From positions 1 through 61,843 of the forward strand of contig URFM01000015.1 of NCBI GenBank assembly GCA_900547035.1: a stretch of 61,843 nucleotides of DNA, read 5' to 3'. The notes beneath the pieces were generated by a model. That model was not told the origin of the DNA and made no database searches. It saw only the letters and a program-made list of their open reading frames with translations. The translations under genes were made by a program, and so were the position numbers. Of the stretch, positions 61,172 through 61,843 are shown piece after piece. Source of the DNA: an uncultured Clostridium sp. (GTDB taxonomy: Bacteria > Bacillota > Clostridia > Lachnospirales > Lachnospiraceae). Every line of letters starts with the position of its first letter. Within the stretch, counting starts at the first letter, position 1.

Positions 61172-61269
61172 CCTCGATTTGCCGCAGTTTGCCGACTATA
61201 TTTTTTGCTCTAAGATTGTTAAATTTGTCACAGAATAAGCAAAATGCGGCAAAACGGGGCAAGTTGAGG
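61172..61269. repeat. imperfect long inverted repeat at the edge of the AT-rich end region
   Basis: Arms of 22 bases, CCTCGATTTGCCGCAGTTTGCC (61172-61193) shortened here to its ends, and the reverse complement at 61248-61269, agreeing at about 17 of 22 positions; between them lies AT-rich DNA. It may be an old mobile-element end or a REP-like sequence. Confidence 0.4.
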
Positions 61270-61321
61270 ACATGAAACGTAGTAGGAACAAGGATGTTTT
61301 ACTACTGCGATTCATTACTTT

Positions 61322-61549
61322 TCAAAAAAATTCTTTTATTGTATACTCAATGCTCTTTTCATAATTCTCCGTCATTAAATATACCATAAGAGCATTAAAG
61401 TCATTCAACATATGTATTTCCGGCTTGTTCCCCCACCTGTTATTTTTCTTCCCGTAATCTTTAAGCCACTCTTTATTTTCGTTTGTTGTACCATATATGA
61501 ACTGTTCCTCAGCAGTACTTAGTTCTGTAGGACTCACAGATTTGGGCAT
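61322..61549 (-). pseudogene. ORF remnant, unknown protein
   Basis: 75 residues from an ATG without ribosome site at 61549. The same frame is open further upstream to a TAG near 61633 and that part also reads like protein (WIDENNKRINIHRISAQKS), but it offers no ATG, GTG or TTG start. This suggests the front of a longer gene has been lost. The C-terminus is MLNDFNALMVYLMTENYEKSIEYTIKEFF. The DNA is much richer in A+T than the rest of the window. No family recognised. Confidence 0.5.
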
Positions 61550-61714
61550 ATTAAGCGATTTTTGAGCAGATATTCGATGAATATTAATTCTCTTATTATT
61601 TTCGTCAATCCAAACATTTTCTCTCTATTATTCACAATACGAAATTATCTCTCTATCCCTCAAGAATAATTGAATTATCTATTGAGAAATATAATACATA
61701 TTTTTTCCCATCAA

Positions 61715-61843
61715 TTAATTATCTAGACTACTCTCATTTAAAAGGAAATCATAGACACTCATAACCAACACCCCATCATCATTGTAATACGGTGCAGGTG
61801 CATCTTTCGTAATGATAATCTTTTTGAAGAAATCGCCGGTCAG
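61715..61843 (-). CDS. C-terminal end of a probable DUF4143-type AAA ATPase, cut by window edge
   Basis: The last 42 residues, to TAA at 61717-61715. FFKKIIITKDAPAPYYNDDGVLVMSVYDFLLN resembles the tail of AAA ATPases with DUF4143 (basic strand, then a (D/N)GI-V...DFLL ending). Only a short tail is visible, so the call is tentative; AT-rich like the remnant beside it, so both probably arrived together. Confidence 0.55.
   Translation of the reverse strand: MTGDFFKKIIITKDAPAPYYNDDGVLVMSVYDFLLNESSLDN

Overview
The window is a chromosomal segment of an endospore-forming Firmicute, most likely a Lachnospiraceae member (Clostridium cluster XIVa). The evidence is sporulation and germination genes (gpr, spoIIP, a SpoVAF/GerA-type gene), a T-box leader on leuS, a CIRCE operator, GGAGG-type ribosome binding sites on nearly every gene, and about half G+C by eye. 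Most of it is ordinary core genome. There are no rRNA or tRNA genes, no CRISPR array and no intact insertion sequence. Species cannot be named from sequence alone.

Left part (1-23.5 kb). The window opens inside the pyruvate:ferredoxin oxidoreductase gene. Then come a VanW-type surface protein, a PHP phosphoesterase, a lone 78-residue protein with its own promoter and terminator, an alaX/AI-2E transporter pair, and a small cysteine-rich repeat protein behind a sigma-K-like promoter. Two related small genes of unknown function, a lipoprotein/L,D-transpeptidase pair and leuS with its T-box follow. Next are pncB with a radical-SAM gene, degV-capA, htpG with CIRCE, and a sigma-factor/glgX operon.

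Accessory patch (23.6-28.7 kb). An ABC transporter (ATPase plus permease) and a lipoprotein each lie behind a MerR-type promoter with a 19-bp spacer. Both promoters share almost the same dyad, and a merR-family gene lies between them. Next to this are the in-frame remains of an ECF sigma factor and a second protein, separated by one TGA, and a membrane-anchored XRE regulator.

Middle (28.8-47.9 kb). gltBD, ptsH (HPr), queH, a second sigma-70 gene of primary type, a lipid kinase, mutY-birA-argF, nadE-trmH-patatin, tcdA, and an Rrf2 regulator with a YitT transporter.

Right part (48-61.8 kb). The SpoVAF-like germination gene sits behind a sigma-G-like promoter. It is followed by a Gx transporter and NusG-II protein pair and by the conserved block gpr-spoIIP-lepA-hemW, in which alkD occupies the place where many Firmicutes have hrcA-grpE-dnaK. 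rpsT (TTG start) and holA lie on the far side of gpr. The last 600 bases are AT-rich and broken: an ORF remnant and the tail of a probable DUF4143 ATPase.

Most deserving a second look are the cysteine-rich protein with its sigma-K-like promoter, the MerR regulon whose ABC ATPase lacks the Walker B glutamate, two primary-type sigma factors 14 kb apart (one joined to glgX), a CIRCE element that also looks like a terminator, and a structured, promoter-preceded segment upstream of the Rrf2 gene that may be a small RNA.
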